Assembly: GCF_001885905.1 (NCBI RefSeq)
Contig: NZ_JXKM01000001.1
Span: 481,989-545,988 of the forward strand
DNA from: Enterococcus devriesei
GTDB taxonomy: Bacteria > Bacillota > Bacilli > Lactobacillales > Enterococcaceae
Direction: 5' to 3'
DNA length: 64,000 nt
The notes below the pieces were generated by a model that worked only from the letters and a program-made list of their open reading frames with translations, was not told the DNA's origin and ran no database searches. The translations under genes and the position numbers were made by a program. Shown here one piece after another: positions 15,955 through 24,410 of this stretch. How positions within the stretch are numbered: position 1 is the stretch's first letter; every line of letters starts with the position of its first letter.

Positions 15955-18078
15955 ATGAAACCAACGAATCCATTAAAGAAATTTTTTGAGAAACTAAAAC
16001 TTGGAGACGAAAAAGGCCGTAATCAAAATAGAAGTCACATTCCTTTTAGATTGAATTTTTTATTTTTTGTCATCTTTGGCCTTTTTGTAATTCTAGTCAC
16101 CCGACTAGGATATTTACAAATCGTCAATGGCGATAAAATGAAGGCAGAGATAAAGTCTTCTACAACTATTACCGTCAAAGAAAATGCACCTCGTGGAGTA
16201 ATCTATGATGCAAAAGGAGTTGCTTTGGTCAATAATCAGGCAAATCCAGCGATTACATTTACCCGAGGAAACATGATGGAAGGCAAGGATATTCGTGACT
16301 TGGCGGATAAGCTAAACACATTGATCAATGTCCCCGCAGATGAAGGGTTGACGACCCGAGATAAAAAAGATTATTGGTTAGCAAATCAGAAAAACTTGGA
16401 GGCCGCCGAGGAGCGTCTTTCATTTAAAGAGAAAAATCTAGATACGTCAAATGAATATTCAAAGCTGGTTGATAAAGTAAAAGATAGTGAGATTCAGTTT
16501 GACGAGAATCAATTAAAGGCAGCAACGATCTTTAAACGAATGAATGCAGCATCGGCTCTTAGCACAGTTTTTGTGAAGAACGAAGGTGTTACTGATGAAG
16601 AATTAGCAGTTGTTGCCGAACATGCTGCTGATTTGCCAGGCGTTTCCACTGGTACTGACTGGGATCGGTCCTATAATGATGACTTAGATGGCTCGTTACG
16701 AAGCATTTTAGGGGACATTACGACTGAAAAACAAGGCTTACCAGCCGAAGAAGCAGAAGCTTTGTTGAAAAAAGGTTACGCTCGTAATGACCGAGTGGGT
16801 AAGAGTTATTTAGAGAAACAATACGAAGAACAGCTGCAAGGGAAAAAAGGCGAATACAAGGTAACCTTGAATCAACAAGGAAACATCGAGAAGCAGCAAG
16901 AGGTTAAAAAAGGCGAGAAGGGTTCAAATCTTGTCTTGACTATTAATACGGAGTTCCAGAAAAAAGTTGAAGATATTTTACGGAAACATTTTCAAAGTTT
17001 AGTCGATAGCGGTGTCGCTAAGTATTCACCAGGTGCGTATGCGGTGGCGATGAATCCAAATACTGGTGAAGTTTATGCCATGACCGGTTTTAAACATGAT
17101 GTAAATAGCAAGACATTGACGGAAAATACTTTAGGGACGATTACGAATGCTTTTGTACCAGGTTCTGTGGTTAAAGGCGGAACCATTACAGCTGGTTATG
17201 AATCAGGAGCAATCAGCGGCAATGATACGTTGATCGATCAACCAATCAAGTTGGGTGGAACAGCTCAAAAAAGTTCTATATATAATAAAGTGTTGGGAAA
17301 TCAAATTCCCTTGAACACTGTCCAAGCTTTGGAAATTTCTTCTAATGCTTACATGATGCAGATTGTTTTGCGGATGTTAGGTGTACAATATCAATACGAT
17401 ATGACGTTGCCGGAAATTGCCTCATCTAAAGAAATGTATGAAAAATTACGAAAAGGGCTTGCGGAATATGGCATGGGCGTGAAGACTCAGATTGACTTGC
17501 CGAATGAATCACCTGGTCTAGTGAATGATCAATTTGGTACGGATCAAGCTCCTGGTGCTGGTAATCTGTTAGATTTATCATTTGGTCAGTATGATACTTA
17601 TACACCAATGCAATTAGCCCAATATGCGGCGACAGTCGCTAATGGTGGGACGCGAATCTCACCTCACGTAGTCAAAGGAATTTATGGAAACAATGACAGT
17701 GGTGGCTTAGGTTCACTACAACAAGAGATTACAGGTAAGAAATTGAATCAAGTAAATATCACGCCTGAGCAAATGAGTATTATTCGAGAAGGCTTTTATC
17801 AAGCGGTCCATGGCACAAATCCTTATACCACTGCGAGAGATCTGGCTTCAGCTAAGTTAGATCCCGCAGCAAAGACAGGGACAGCTGAGACAGTTCCAGA
17901 TGGACATCCAGATGTTAATACAATCAACAGCAATCTTGTCGCTTACGCACCTCATGATAAACCGCAGATCGCGATTAGTGTGATGCTGCCTAACTTAGAC
18001 GAAGACCACGATGATACCAATAAAGCAATTGCGAAAGACATAATAGATGCGTTTGCTGATACTTATGGCGTACAATAA
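15955..18078 (+). CDS. pbpA: Class B penicillin-binding protein (PBP2b type, transpeptidase)
   Basis: Membrane-anchored D,D-transpeptidase of 707 aa that cross-links peptidoglycan. There is one TM helix near residues 34-56, then a dimerisation/pedestal region with PRGVIYDAKG. The transpeptidase domain carries all three motifs: S404-V-V-K407, S462-S-N464 and K640-T-G642. The position beside thrS and the architecture match the elongation-type class B PBP that E. faecalis nomenclature calls PbpA(2b); the symbol rests on that. The long inter-motif region argues against a PBP5-type low-affinity enzyme. Confidence 0.85.
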   Translation: MKPTNPLKKFFEKLKLGDEKGRNQNRSHIPFRLNFLFFVIFGLFVILVTRLGYLQIVNGDKMKAEIKSSTTITVKENAPRGVIYDAKGVALVNNQANPAITFTRGNMMEGKDIRDLADKLNTLINVPADEGLTTRDKKDYWLANQKNLEAAEERLSFKEKNLDTSNEYSKLVDKVKDSEIQFDENQLKAATIFKRMNAASALSTVFVKNEGVTDEELAVVAEHAADLPGVSTGTDWDRSYNDDLDGSLRSILGDITTEKQGLPAEEAEALLKKGYARNDRVGKSYLEKQYEEQLQGKKGEYKVTLNQQGNIEKQQEVKKGEKGSNLVLTINTEFQKKVEDILRKHFQSLVDSGVAKYSPGAYAVAMNPNTGEVYAMTGFKHDVNSKTLTENTLGTITNAFVPGSVVKGGTITAGYESGAISGNDTLIDQPIKLGGTAQKSSIYNKVLGNQIPLNTVQALEISSNAYMMQIVLRMLGVQYQYDMTLPEIASSKEMYEKLRKGLAEYGMGVKTQIDLPNESPGLVNDQFGTDQAPGAGNLLDLSFGQYDTYTPMQLAQYAATVANGGTRISPHVVKGIYGNNDSGGLGSLQQEITGKKLNQVNITPEQMSIIREGFYQAVHGTNPYTTARDLASAKLDPAAKTGTAETVPDGHPDVNTINSNLVAYAPHDKPQIAISVMLPNLDEDHDDTNKAIAKDIIDAFADTYGVQ

Positions 18079-18110
18079 ACTAAGAAGCTTAGCTTCTTAG
18101 TTTTTTTTTT
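18079..18110 (+). terminator. Intrinsic terminator of the PBP gene
   Basis: ACTAAGAAGCT / AGCTTCTTAGT stem followed by ten T residues, directly after the stop codon. Confidence 0.92.
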
Positions 18111-18156
18111 GACGAATGAACCAATCTTATAAACATAATAGTTAGGAGTGGAAATA

Positions 18157-18630
18157 ATGTCAGTATATGACTTTGAGGTAAAACAAACAGATGGAACAGA
18201 AAAAGAACTTTCAGATTATCAAGGAGATGTCTTGTTGATCGTTAATACAGCGACAGGCTGCGGCTTTACACCGCAATATGAAGGATTACAAAATTTATAC
18301 GACGATTATAAAGAACGCGGCTTTGAAATTTTAGACTTTCCTTGCAATCAATTCGGCAATCAAGCTCCCGGCAGCAATGTGGAAGTTGCAGAATTTTGCC
18401 AATTAAAATACCATACGACTTTTCAAACTTTTGGTAAGATCGATGTCAATGGTGAAAACGAAGCACCATTATACGCCTATTTAAAGAGCGCGCAAGGTGG
18501 TTTACTTAACAAAGCAATCAAATGGAATTTCACCAAATTTTTAGTAGATCGTCAAGGAAACGTGGTAAAACGCTACGGATCGCAAACAAAGCCAGAAAGC
18601 ATCGCGGCTGATATTGAGGCGCTGTTGTAA
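18157..18630 (+). CDS. Glutathione peroxidase-like thiol peroxidase
   Basis: Thioredoxin-fold peroxidase of 157 aa. The peroxidatic residue is Cys35 (TATGCGFTPQ), not selenocysteine. FPCNQFGNQ and KWNFTKFLVD supply the Gln and Trp of the catalytic site. Bacterial Cys-type members usually use thioredoxin rather than glutathione. I chose ATG 18157, 8 nt after AGGAG, over the in-frame GTG at 18148 that overlaps the SD. It is monocistronic after a strong terminator. Confidence 0.92.
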   Translation: MSVYDFEVKQTDGTEKELSDYQGDVLLIVNTATGCGFTPQYEGLQNLYDDYKERGFEILDFPCNQFGNQAPGSNVEVAEFCQLKYHTTFQTFGKIDVNGENEAPLYAYLKSAQGGLLNKAIKWNFTKFLVDRQGNVVKRYGSQTKPESIAADIEALL

Positions 18631-18671
18631 AAACGTCAAGTAGAACTACTTAACAAAATTGGCAAAAAGAC

Positions 18672-18700
18672 TAGTCAAAGAATTCAAAACATGATATGAT
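18672..18700 (+). promoter_or_regulatory. Promoter of rpmG
   Basis: -35 TAGTCA and -10 TATGAT with a 17-bp spacer, 54 nt before the rpmG start. Confidence 0.55.
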
Positions 18701-18753
18701 ATCAAAGTCTGAGAAATATCTTGGAAAACTGGTTATATTAGGGAGGGAAAATC

Positions 18754-18903
18754 ATGCGCGTAAACATCACTTTAGAATGTACTTCTTGTAAAGAACGTAA
18801 CTACCTAACAAACAAAAACAAACGTAACAACCCTGATCGTTTGGAAAAAATGAAATATTGCCCACGCGAACGTAAAGTTACTTTGCATAAAGAAGTAAAA
18901 TAA
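18754..18903 (+). CDS. rpmG: 50S ribosomal protein L33
   Basis: L33 of 49 aa ([20 protein letters not shown] at the start). One CxxC pair is present, but the second pair is reduced to a single Cys (KYCPRERK). Zinc binding is therefore probably incomplete, intermediate between the zinc-containing and zinc-free paralogues found in Bacillota. AGGGAGG precedes the ATG; own promoter and terminator. Confidence 0.95.
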   Translation: MRVNITLECTSCKERNYLTNKNKRNNPDRLEKMKYCPRERKVTLHKEVK

Positions 18904-18915
18904 TCGCCTTATAAA

Positions 18916-18949
18916 GTCAGTGATCATACAACGATCACTGGCTTTTTTT
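18916..18949 (+). terminator. Intrinsic terminator of rpmG
   Basis: GTCAGTGATC / GATCACTGGC stem with a 7-nt loop and seven T residues. Confidence 0.9.
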
Positions 18950-19039
18950 GTCAGTTATGTTTTCTGCGGTGTTTGTAGTTTAAAAACTAAAAATTGCTGA
19001 TTTTACTATTAGGAATAGGGCTGTTTAGCATAATGATAT
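18948..19039 (+). repeat. Dispersed stem-loop repeat, long form (copy 4)
   Basis: TTGTCA-G-TTATGTT (18948-18961) pairs with AGCATAA-TGATAT (19027-19039). The A-T pair at stem position 3 replaces the C-G of copy 2, and one G-U wobble is present. It starts in the rpmG terminator T-tract. A second hairpin ATAAATTTT / AAAATTTAT follows near 19055-19080. The rest of 19082-19333 is AT-rich without a recognisable gene. Confidence 0.8.
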
Positions 19040-19333
19040 GCCGAGGAGAATAAGAATAAATTTTGTCAAAAATTTATAGTTCCTTTTAATTGGAGTCTGC
19101 GATCAGTTTTTCTTCCTACTCAGCAGTTTAGAAAAATCGTATAAGAAATGAGGATGACATCAATTTTTTGGGGTAAAAAATGATTCCTTTTAATCGCATC
19201 AATCCTGATTTTTTCTACTTTATTGATCAGCTTGAAAATCTACATAAAAACTTCATAGAATCCTAAATAAAAGCTAACTTTCTAGTGGTAAAACTAGTTA
19301 TTAAATAGAATTAGAATAGAAAGGAAGGTTCAG

Positions 19334-19720
19334 ATGCGTAAAGTTCCACCAATTTTAAAACCAATTGCTTTGCTGACATTATCCATTTTGATTGCGACAA
19401 CGACAGGGATTTTAAATAATTCCAGTTACCGTCAGACGAAAGCAACACCAACCACTGAATCGACCACACAAGAACCAACTGCCAGTTCTTCGGAGAATCA
19501 GACAACGACGACTCCTGAAACAAGTTCTACTATCCAACAGGCACCTAATACGATAGAAGAACATTCAGCAGAAACTAGTCAAGGCGAAAACAGTCCGGCC
19601 ACTAGCGAGATTTCTTCATCAACGGCTTCATCATCGACAGAAGCTTCGCAAACCGAACCAACGCAACAGCAACCAGCAGAGGCACCAGCTGCTGTGCCAG
19701 AAACGAGTGATGATCAATGA
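19334..19720 (+). CDS. Ser/Thr/Glu-rich secreted or anchored small protein, unknown
   Basis: A 128-aa protein with an N-terminal hydrophobic segment (residues 9-27, PILKPIALLTLSILIATTTG) after basic residues. About 100 residues of low-complexity Ser, Thr, Glu, Pro and Ala follow, with no Cys, lipobox, LPxTG or recognisable domain. It looks like an exported, disordered, possibly glycosylated tail held by an uncleaved signal. GGAAGG precedes the ATG. Its last 4 nt overlap the start of the next gene (ATGA), so the two are translated together. Confidence 0.6.
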   Translation: MRKVPPILKPIALLTLSILIATTTGILNNSSYRQTKATPTTESTTQEPTASSSENQTTTTPETSSTIQQAPNTIEEHSAETSQGENSPATSEISSSTASSSTEASQTEPTQQQPAEAPAAVPETSDDQ

Positions 19721-20448
19721 CCTTACTTTTAGATATTATTAATGGATTGAATAAATTTTTAGGCTTTTTAGATATTAGTCCCAAATATTCAAATCGTGCT
19801 TATACGCTTTTGAGTATTCTTCCGACGGTGTATATTTTGCGAATTGTTTATGGTCTGTGGCTAAACCATAATTATTTGCAACTAGCTATTTACAGTTTGG
19901 TTTTTCTGATATTGGTCTATTTCTTTGTTTTGAATTTCTTTTATTATTTTTTGGACAAAAATTTAAAGGCGGATGTCACCCAATTATTTGTCAAATACTT
20001 GCCAGATGATGCTTTTAATATTCAAAATGAACAGCCTAAAAAGGCAAAAAAAGTCTTTGAGCAAGCCGAGGAAGTTACTGTGGATTTCATAGAAGATTAT
20101 CAGTTGAAGTTGGCGGAAGACATTCAAGAATTGATTACTGGAGGAGAACTGACGACACGAGATTTGACTCAAGAGGAAGGTTTTTTGATTGATGAAAATA
20201 CATTGTACCCTTATTACTATGTGAAGCAAATCGCTCCTCAGCGCTATCAGTTGCAAATTGGAAAAAATTATCGTGAGTTAGAAAGCATTGGAACAATTCA
20301 GTCAAAAGAAGCATTGAAGCCAATTGGATTGTTTATTGTTGGCGGTGATTTTGTTAAAGAGGGGGTTCGTTATCACGAGCCTTATCGATTAAAATTTTTG
20401 GTCAAAACAGAAGAGGCGACCACCCGAAGTCGCCGCAGTAAAAAATAA
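19717..20448 (+). CDS. Two-TM membrane protein with soluble domain, unknown
   Basis: A 243-aa protein. Two hydrophobic segments near residues 27-48 and 54-77 are followed by an acidic soluble region, and the C terminus ends in basic residues (TTRSRRSKK). With both TM helices at the N terminus the ~165-residue tail is probably cytoplasmic. I do not recognise a domain. It is coupled to the preceding Ser/Thr-rich peptide by an ATGA overlap, suggesting the two act together at the membrane. Confidence 0.65.
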   Translation: MTLLLDIINGLNKFLGFLDISPKYSNRAYTLLSILPTVYILRIVYGLWLNHNYLQLAIYSLVFLILVYFFVLNFFYYFLDKNLKADVTQLFVKYLPDDAFNIQNEQPKKAKKVFEQAEEVTVDFIEDYQLKLAEDIQELITGGELTTRDLTQEEGFLIDENTLYPYYYVKQIAPQRYQLQIGKNYRELESIGTIQSKEALKPIGLFIVGGDFVKEGVRYHEPYRLKFLVKTEEATTRSRRSKK

Positions 20449-20516
20449 ATGCCGACTGATTGGGGATTTCGCCAAACAAGCGAAGTCTCCAATCAGATCG
20501 GCATTTTTATTATTTT
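20448..20516. terminator. Long bidirectional terminator between convergent genes
   Basis: AATGCCGA...GATTTCGC / GCGAAGTC...TCGGCATT: about 24 bp of nearly continuous stem, with T-rich runs on both sides, separating the plus-strand membrane gene from the minus-strand receptor gene. Confidence 0.85.
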
Positions 20517-21436
20517 AAGACGTCACGGATATTTTCGACCATTTTGGTATAGGCGATTGGTCCGTTGTATAGCCAGCTTGATTGATTATCAAATTCAAAT
20601 AGATGATTGTTTTTCACAGCTGGAATATTGCTCCATAGTGGATCTTTAAACATAGCAGCACCAGTGTCGCTATTAACTAAGAAAATGTAATCCGCATCAA
20701 GCTGTGACAGACTTTCTAAAGAGACTTGTGAGAAGTCAGCGGTTGCTTTTTTGCTGATGTCTTTAGTTAACTGCGGTACTTCGAAACCTAGTTCGTGGTA
20801 AAGCAACTGGCCGCTAGAACGATTGTCCGCTACCATAAAGGCTGAGTTGTTAGTTACCCATAAAACAACGGCAGATTTGCCATCGATCTTGTCTTTATAT
20901 TCTTTTTTAGTTTGATCAACTAATTGGTCGTAATCTTTTTCAACTTTTTTTGCTTGATCTTCTTTGTCGAAAACCTTACCGATGTCTTCTAGTTGGTCAC
21001 GCCAAGTCACGTTTTCACCGTTTTTAACAACATAAGTCGGAGCAATTTTTTCGTATTCTTTATACTTTCCGCCTTCAAGTGTGCCGTTCGAACCAATTAG
21101 TAATAGATCCGGTTCAAATTTTAACACGTCTTCGTAAGGTAGGTCATAATTGATTGTTGGAACGCCTTTTAATTCAGCTTGCAAATAGTGTTGAATTTTG
21201 CCTTCGCCAACAGTCCATTGAGCCACGGGCTTTTCATCTAGAGCAACTAGATAATCCTCTAAATAAGAAGCGATGATCCGTTTTGGCTTTTGGGGGATCT
21301 CGACTTTGTGATCTTGCGCGTCGGTCAAGGTCCGCACATCTTTATTTGTATCGTTACTTGCACTGCTTTGCCCACAAGCAGCCAAGCTGAATAATGCCAA
21401 CATTGAAGCGGTGCCTAAAATAATTTTTTTGAACAT
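20510..21436 (-). CDS. Iron-siderophore ABC transporter substrate-binding lipoprotein
   Basis: Class III solute-binding lipoprotein of 308 aa. It has a signal peptide with lipobox LAAC (Cys21), then two lobes joined by a helix. The first lobe has the RIIASYLEDYLVALDEKP stretch typical of FecB/FhuD-type receptors. It is divergent from its ATPase and two permeases. The shared intergenic region has a Fur-like box just downstream of a TTGACA-N17-AATAAT promoter for this gene. The particular siderophore is not predictable. Confidence 0.9.
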   Translation of the reverse strand: MFKKIILGTASMLALFSLAACGQSSASNDTNKDVRTLTDAQDHKVEIPQKPKRIIASYLEDYLVALDEKPVAQWTVGEGKIQHYLQAELKGVPTINYDLPYEDVLKFEPDLLLIGSNGTLEGGKYKEYEKIAPTYVVKNGENVTWRDQLEDIGKVFDKEDQAKKVEKDYDQLVDQTKKEYKDKIDGKSAVVLWVTNNSAFMVADNRSSGQLLYHELGFEVPQLTKDISKKATADFSQVSLESLSQLDADYIFLVNSDTGAAMFKDPLWSNIPAVKNNHLFEFDNQSSWLYNGPIAYTKMVENIRDVLK

Positions 21437-21457
21437 AAAAAAACTCCTTCAAGTTTA

Positions 21458-21478
21458 ATTGAGAAATATTCTCAATTG
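21458..21478. promoter_or_regulatory. Fur-like box at the siderophore receptor promoter
   Basis: AATTGAGAA-ATA-TTCTCAATT is a perfect 9-3-9 inverted repeat. It lies just downstream of the minus-strand promoter (-35 at 21504-21509, -10 at 21481-21486, 17-bp spacer), as expected for iron repression of the receptor gene. Confidence 0.7.
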
Positions 21479-21480
21479 CT

Positions 21481-21509
21481 ATTATTACCGAAAGATGTGA
21501 AGGTGTCAA
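21481..21509 (-). promoter_or_regulatory. Promoter of the siderophore receptor gene
   Basis: Reading on the minus strand: TTGACA, 17 bp, AATAAT. Confidence 0.7.
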
Positions 21510-21533
21510 CAATGATTTTTCTCTCATAGACAG

Positions 21534-21562
21534 TTGACGTTGATGAAAAAGAGCGTCATAAT
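21534..21562 (+). promoter_or_regulatory. Promoter of the siderophore ATPase-permease operon
   Basis: TTGACG (21534-21539), 17 bp, CATAAT (21557-21562); the -10 overlaps the second Fur-like box. Confidence 0.7.
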
Positions 21563-21579
21563 TGAGAACGATTATCAAA
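21561..21579. promoter_or_regulatory. Fur-like box at the ATPase-permease promoter
   Basis: TGAGAACGATTATCA (21563-21577) differs from the 7-1-7 Fur consensus TGATAATNATTATCA at two or three positions and overlaps the -10 of the plus-strand promoter. Confidence 0.75.
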
Positions 21580-21595
21580 GAAATGAGGAAGGTCA

Positions 21596-22384
21596 ATGAC
21601 CAAATTAAATACGACTGATCTTTCAATCGGCTACGAAAAAAAAATAGTTGTGAATGATATAACGGTGGAGATCCCTGCTGGAAAAATTACTAGCTTGATT
21701 GGACCAAATGGCAGCGGTAAGTCTACTTTTCTAAAGGCCTTGGCGCGTATCCTTGAACCCGCCAAAGGTGAAGTGTTAATTGATGGCGAAAATGTACAGC
21801 GCTTAGATACAAAAGCTGTTGCACAAAAAATTGCTTCTTTGTCGCAGGGCAGTTCACCAGTCAATGGATTGACTGTGGCGGAAATTGTCGCTTATGGTCG
21901 TTATCCGTATCAAAAAGGTTTCTCTGGCTTGAAAGAGCCGGACCATCAGCTGATTCGCTGGGCGTTGGAGGCGACAAACTTAATGAAGCTGCAAGATCGG
22001 ACGTTGGCTACCTTGTCAGGCGGGCAGCAACAACGGGTTTGGATCGCGATGGCTTTGGCGCAAGACACGGATATTTTGATTTTGGATGAGCCAATCACTT
22101 TTTTAGATCCGGCCCATCAATTAGAAATTTTGGAATTATTACAAGCAATCAATCGACAAGGCAAGACGATCTTGATGACGATCCATGATTTGAATCACGC
22201 TTCACGCTTTTCTGATTATTTATTAGGAATGAAGCAAGGTGAGCTGATTTTCCAAGGCCCGCCAAAAGAAATTTTTACCGCGGAGAAGCTGTTGAATCTT
22301 TTTGATATCCAAGCGACTTTTGCGACGCTGCCGAATAGTGATAAACCAATCGTCATGGCTTATGATTTAGTGAAGGAGCATTAA
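21596..22384 (+). CDS. Iron-siderophore ABC transporter ATP-binding protein
   Basis: FhuC/FepC-type ATPase of 262 aa. Walker A is GPNGSGKST near residue 37, the signature [17 protein letters not shown], and Walker B ILILDEPITFLD. GAGGAAGG precedes ATG 21596. It is first gene of the plus-strand half of the divergent iron locus and is followed at once by two permeases. Confidence 0.93.
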   Translation: MTKLNTTDLSIGYEKKIVVNDITVEIPAGKITSLIGPNGSGKSTFLKALARILEPAKGEVLIDGENVQRLDTKAVAQKIASLSQGSSPVNGLTVAEIVAYGRYPYQKGFSGLKEPDHQLIRWALEATNLMKLQDRTLATLSGGQQQRVWIAMALAQDTDILILDEPITFLDPAHQLEILELLQAINRQGKTILMTIHDLNHASRFSDYLLGMKQGELIFQGPPKEIFTAEKLLNLFDIQATFATLPNSDKPIVMAYDLVKEH

Positions 22385-22387
22385 GAG

Positions 22388-23371
22388 ATGAGAAAACGGA
22401 GAATTTTTTTCGTGTTTGTGATTGTTTTGCTTTTCATTGCGATGCTCTTTTCTTTGCGCTATGGTGCGGTGACCAGTAAATGGTCAGATGTTACGCAGGC
22501 GTTGTTGCAGTTTGATCCTAGTAACCAAGGAGAGCAGTTAGTTCGCTACTTGCGGGTTCCGCGAATGTTTAGTGCAGTGCTTGTCGGTGCCGGCTTTGCG
22601 ATTTCTGGAGCATTGATGCAAGGAATCACGTCGAATCCAATCGCGGATTCCGGACTATTAGGGATCAACTCGGGTGCTGGTTTAGGATTGGCCTTAGTTT
22701 TTGCGCTGAATGGTAATCCTTCACCAACTGCTGGGATAATTGGTTCTTTATTAGGTGCGCTAGTTGCAATTCTTTTGATCTATCTCGTTTCGACTAGAGT
22801 TTCATTTGGGCTCTCACCTGTTCGAATTGTTTTGCTGGGGGCGGCGTTAAGCGCCTTCTTTGCATCTATTAGTCAAAGTATCAGCTTGATCTTCAATTTG
22901 AATCAAAATATCACTTTTTGGTTTATCGGGGGCACCGGGAATGTTTCAATGGAACAGTTACAAACCGTTTTTCCTTTGATTTTGGTTGGTATTTTAGGAG
23001 CTTGTTTAATTAGTCCTCAGGTGACGTTGTTGAGCTTGGGAGATGAAACGGCGATTGCATTGGGGAAAAAACCAAACCGGATTCGTCAATGGAGTATGCT
23101 GTTTGTCTTGCTTTTGGCTGGCACATCAGTAGCCTTAGTTGGTACGATTGGTTTTGTCGGGTTGATTGTTCCTCATGTGGTTCGTTTTTTTGTTGGGCAT
23201 GATTATCGTTATGTGATTCCGGCTTCGGGTCTTTTTGGCGCCTTGTTCTTTTCGGTGGCTGATATTGCATCTCGCTTGATAGCGCCACCTTTGGAAACAC
23301 CAGCTGGAGTTATTATTACCATTATTGGTGTACCATTTTTACTTTTACAAATTAGGAAGGGAAGCTTATGA
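22388..23371 (+). CDS. FecCD-family iron-siderophore permease, first subunit
   Basis: Polytopic membrane protein of 327 aa with a BtuC-like fold. The family marks VPRMFSAVLVGAGFAISGALMQ-like helix, GLIVPHVVRFFVG and ETPAGVIITIIGVPFLLLQI are all present. It forms the channel with the second permease, whose start overlaps its stop codon by 4 nt. The ATPase stop lies 3 nt upstream. Confidence 0.93.
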   Translation: MRKRRIFFVFVIVLLFIAMLFSLRYGAVTSKWSDVTQALLQFDPSNQGEQLVRYLRVPRMFSAVLVGAGFAISGALMQGITSNPIADSGLLGINSGAGLGLALVFALNGNPSPTAGIIGSLLGALVAILLIYLVSTRVSFGLSPVRIVLLGAALSAFFASISQSISLIFNLNQNITFWFIGGTGNVSMEQLQTVFPLILVGILGACLISPQVTLLSLGDETAIALGKKPNRIRQWSMLFVLLLAGTSVALVGTIGFVGLIVPHVVRFFVGHDYRYVIPASGLFGALFFSVADIASRLIAPPLETPAGVIITIIGVPFLLLQIRKGSL

Positions 23372-24348
23372 GAAAAAAAATCGGCTGGTTCAGCTTGCTT
23401 TTCTTACTTATAATTGGGATTACGTTGAGCTTGACGGTAGGAACGATTCCACTTTCGCTCAGAGATCTAATGGATGTTTTCCAACAAAATGCTAGTGCCA
23501 GTAAAGAATTGATTGTCTTTAATTTTCGCTTTCCCCGACTACTCGTCTCATTGTTGGCAGGAGCAGGATTAGCTGTGTCAGGTTATTTGTTCCAAACCGT
23601 TACTCACAATGATTTGGCTGATCCAGGAATTCTCGGCATCAACGCCGGCGCCGGACTAACAGTATTGATCTATTTAGGTTTCTTCGCTCGCGGAGAAAAC
23701 AGTTGGTACTTACCATTGATCGCGTGTGTCGGTAGTTGTGGGGCGACTTGTTTAGTTTATTATTTTGGCCGTCAAGCAGAGCGGATCACGCCGAATCGTT
23801 TATTACTAGCCGGCGTGGCAGTCAATGCAGGTATCTCGGCCTTGACCTTGATCGCGACGATTCGTGTGTCAAAGGATAATTACCAATTTGTGACGGCTTG
23901 GCTTGCCGGGACGATTTGGGGAACAACGTGGCAACATGTCTTTCTATTATTGCCTTGGCTCATCTGTTTGATTCCGGCCGTCTTATTGCGCGGTCGTGCG
24001 TTAGAAGTGTTGGAGCTGGGGGATGAGATAGCTGTTGGTTTAGGAGTGAGGTTGAAACGCACGCAATTATTTGTATTGATTTGTGCGGTTTGTTTAGCGG
24101 CAGCTAGCGTTTCAATCGCCGGCAGTATCAGTTTTGTCGGATTGATTGCACCGCACATCGCACGCCAGTTCACAGGGAAAAAGAACAATCAGACGTTGGT
24201 GATGACGGCTCTAATCGGCGGTATTTTATTGTTATTCAGTGATATTTTGGCTCGAGTAATTTTACCTAGCGGCGAAATGGCGGCAGGGATCATCGTCTCA
24301 TTGATCGGTGCGCCGTATTTTATCTTACAGTTATTGAAAAAGAGTTAG
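23368..24348 (+). CDS. FecCD-family iron-siderophore permease, second subunit
   Basis: Polytopic protein of 326 aa, paralogous to the preceding permease (RFPRLLVSLLAGAGLAVSGY, GLIAPHIARQFTG, AAGIIVSLIGAPYFILQLL). Coupled to it by an ATGA overlap, with AGGAAGGGAAG upstream. Together they make the heterodimeric membrane part of the importer. Confidence 0.93.
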   Translation: MRKKIGWFSLLFLLIIGITLSLTVGTIPLSLRDLMDVFQQNASASKELIVFNFRFPRLLVSLLAGAGLAVSGYLFQTVTHNDLADPGILGINAGAGLTVLIYLGFFARGENSWYLPLIACVGSCGATCLVYYFGRQAERITPNRLLLAGVAVNAGISALTLIATIRVSKDNYQFVTAWLAGTIWGTTWQHVFLLLPWLICLIPAVLLRGRALEVLELGDEIAVGLGVRLKRTQLFVLICAVCLAAASVSIAGSISFVGLIAPHIARQFTGKKNNQTLVMTALIGGILLLFSDILARVILPSGEMAAGIIVSLIGAPYFILQLLKKS

Positions 24349-24410
24349 GAGATTATTCTAATTTTTTTGCGGTACCATAGGTTCATTAGGATGAATAGGG
24401 GGGAAAGCCA

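Noticed and set aside
20449-20649. Plus-strand 66-codon frame after the membrane-protein gene
   Set aside because: It lies in the bidirectional terminator and antisense to the siderophore receptor gene.
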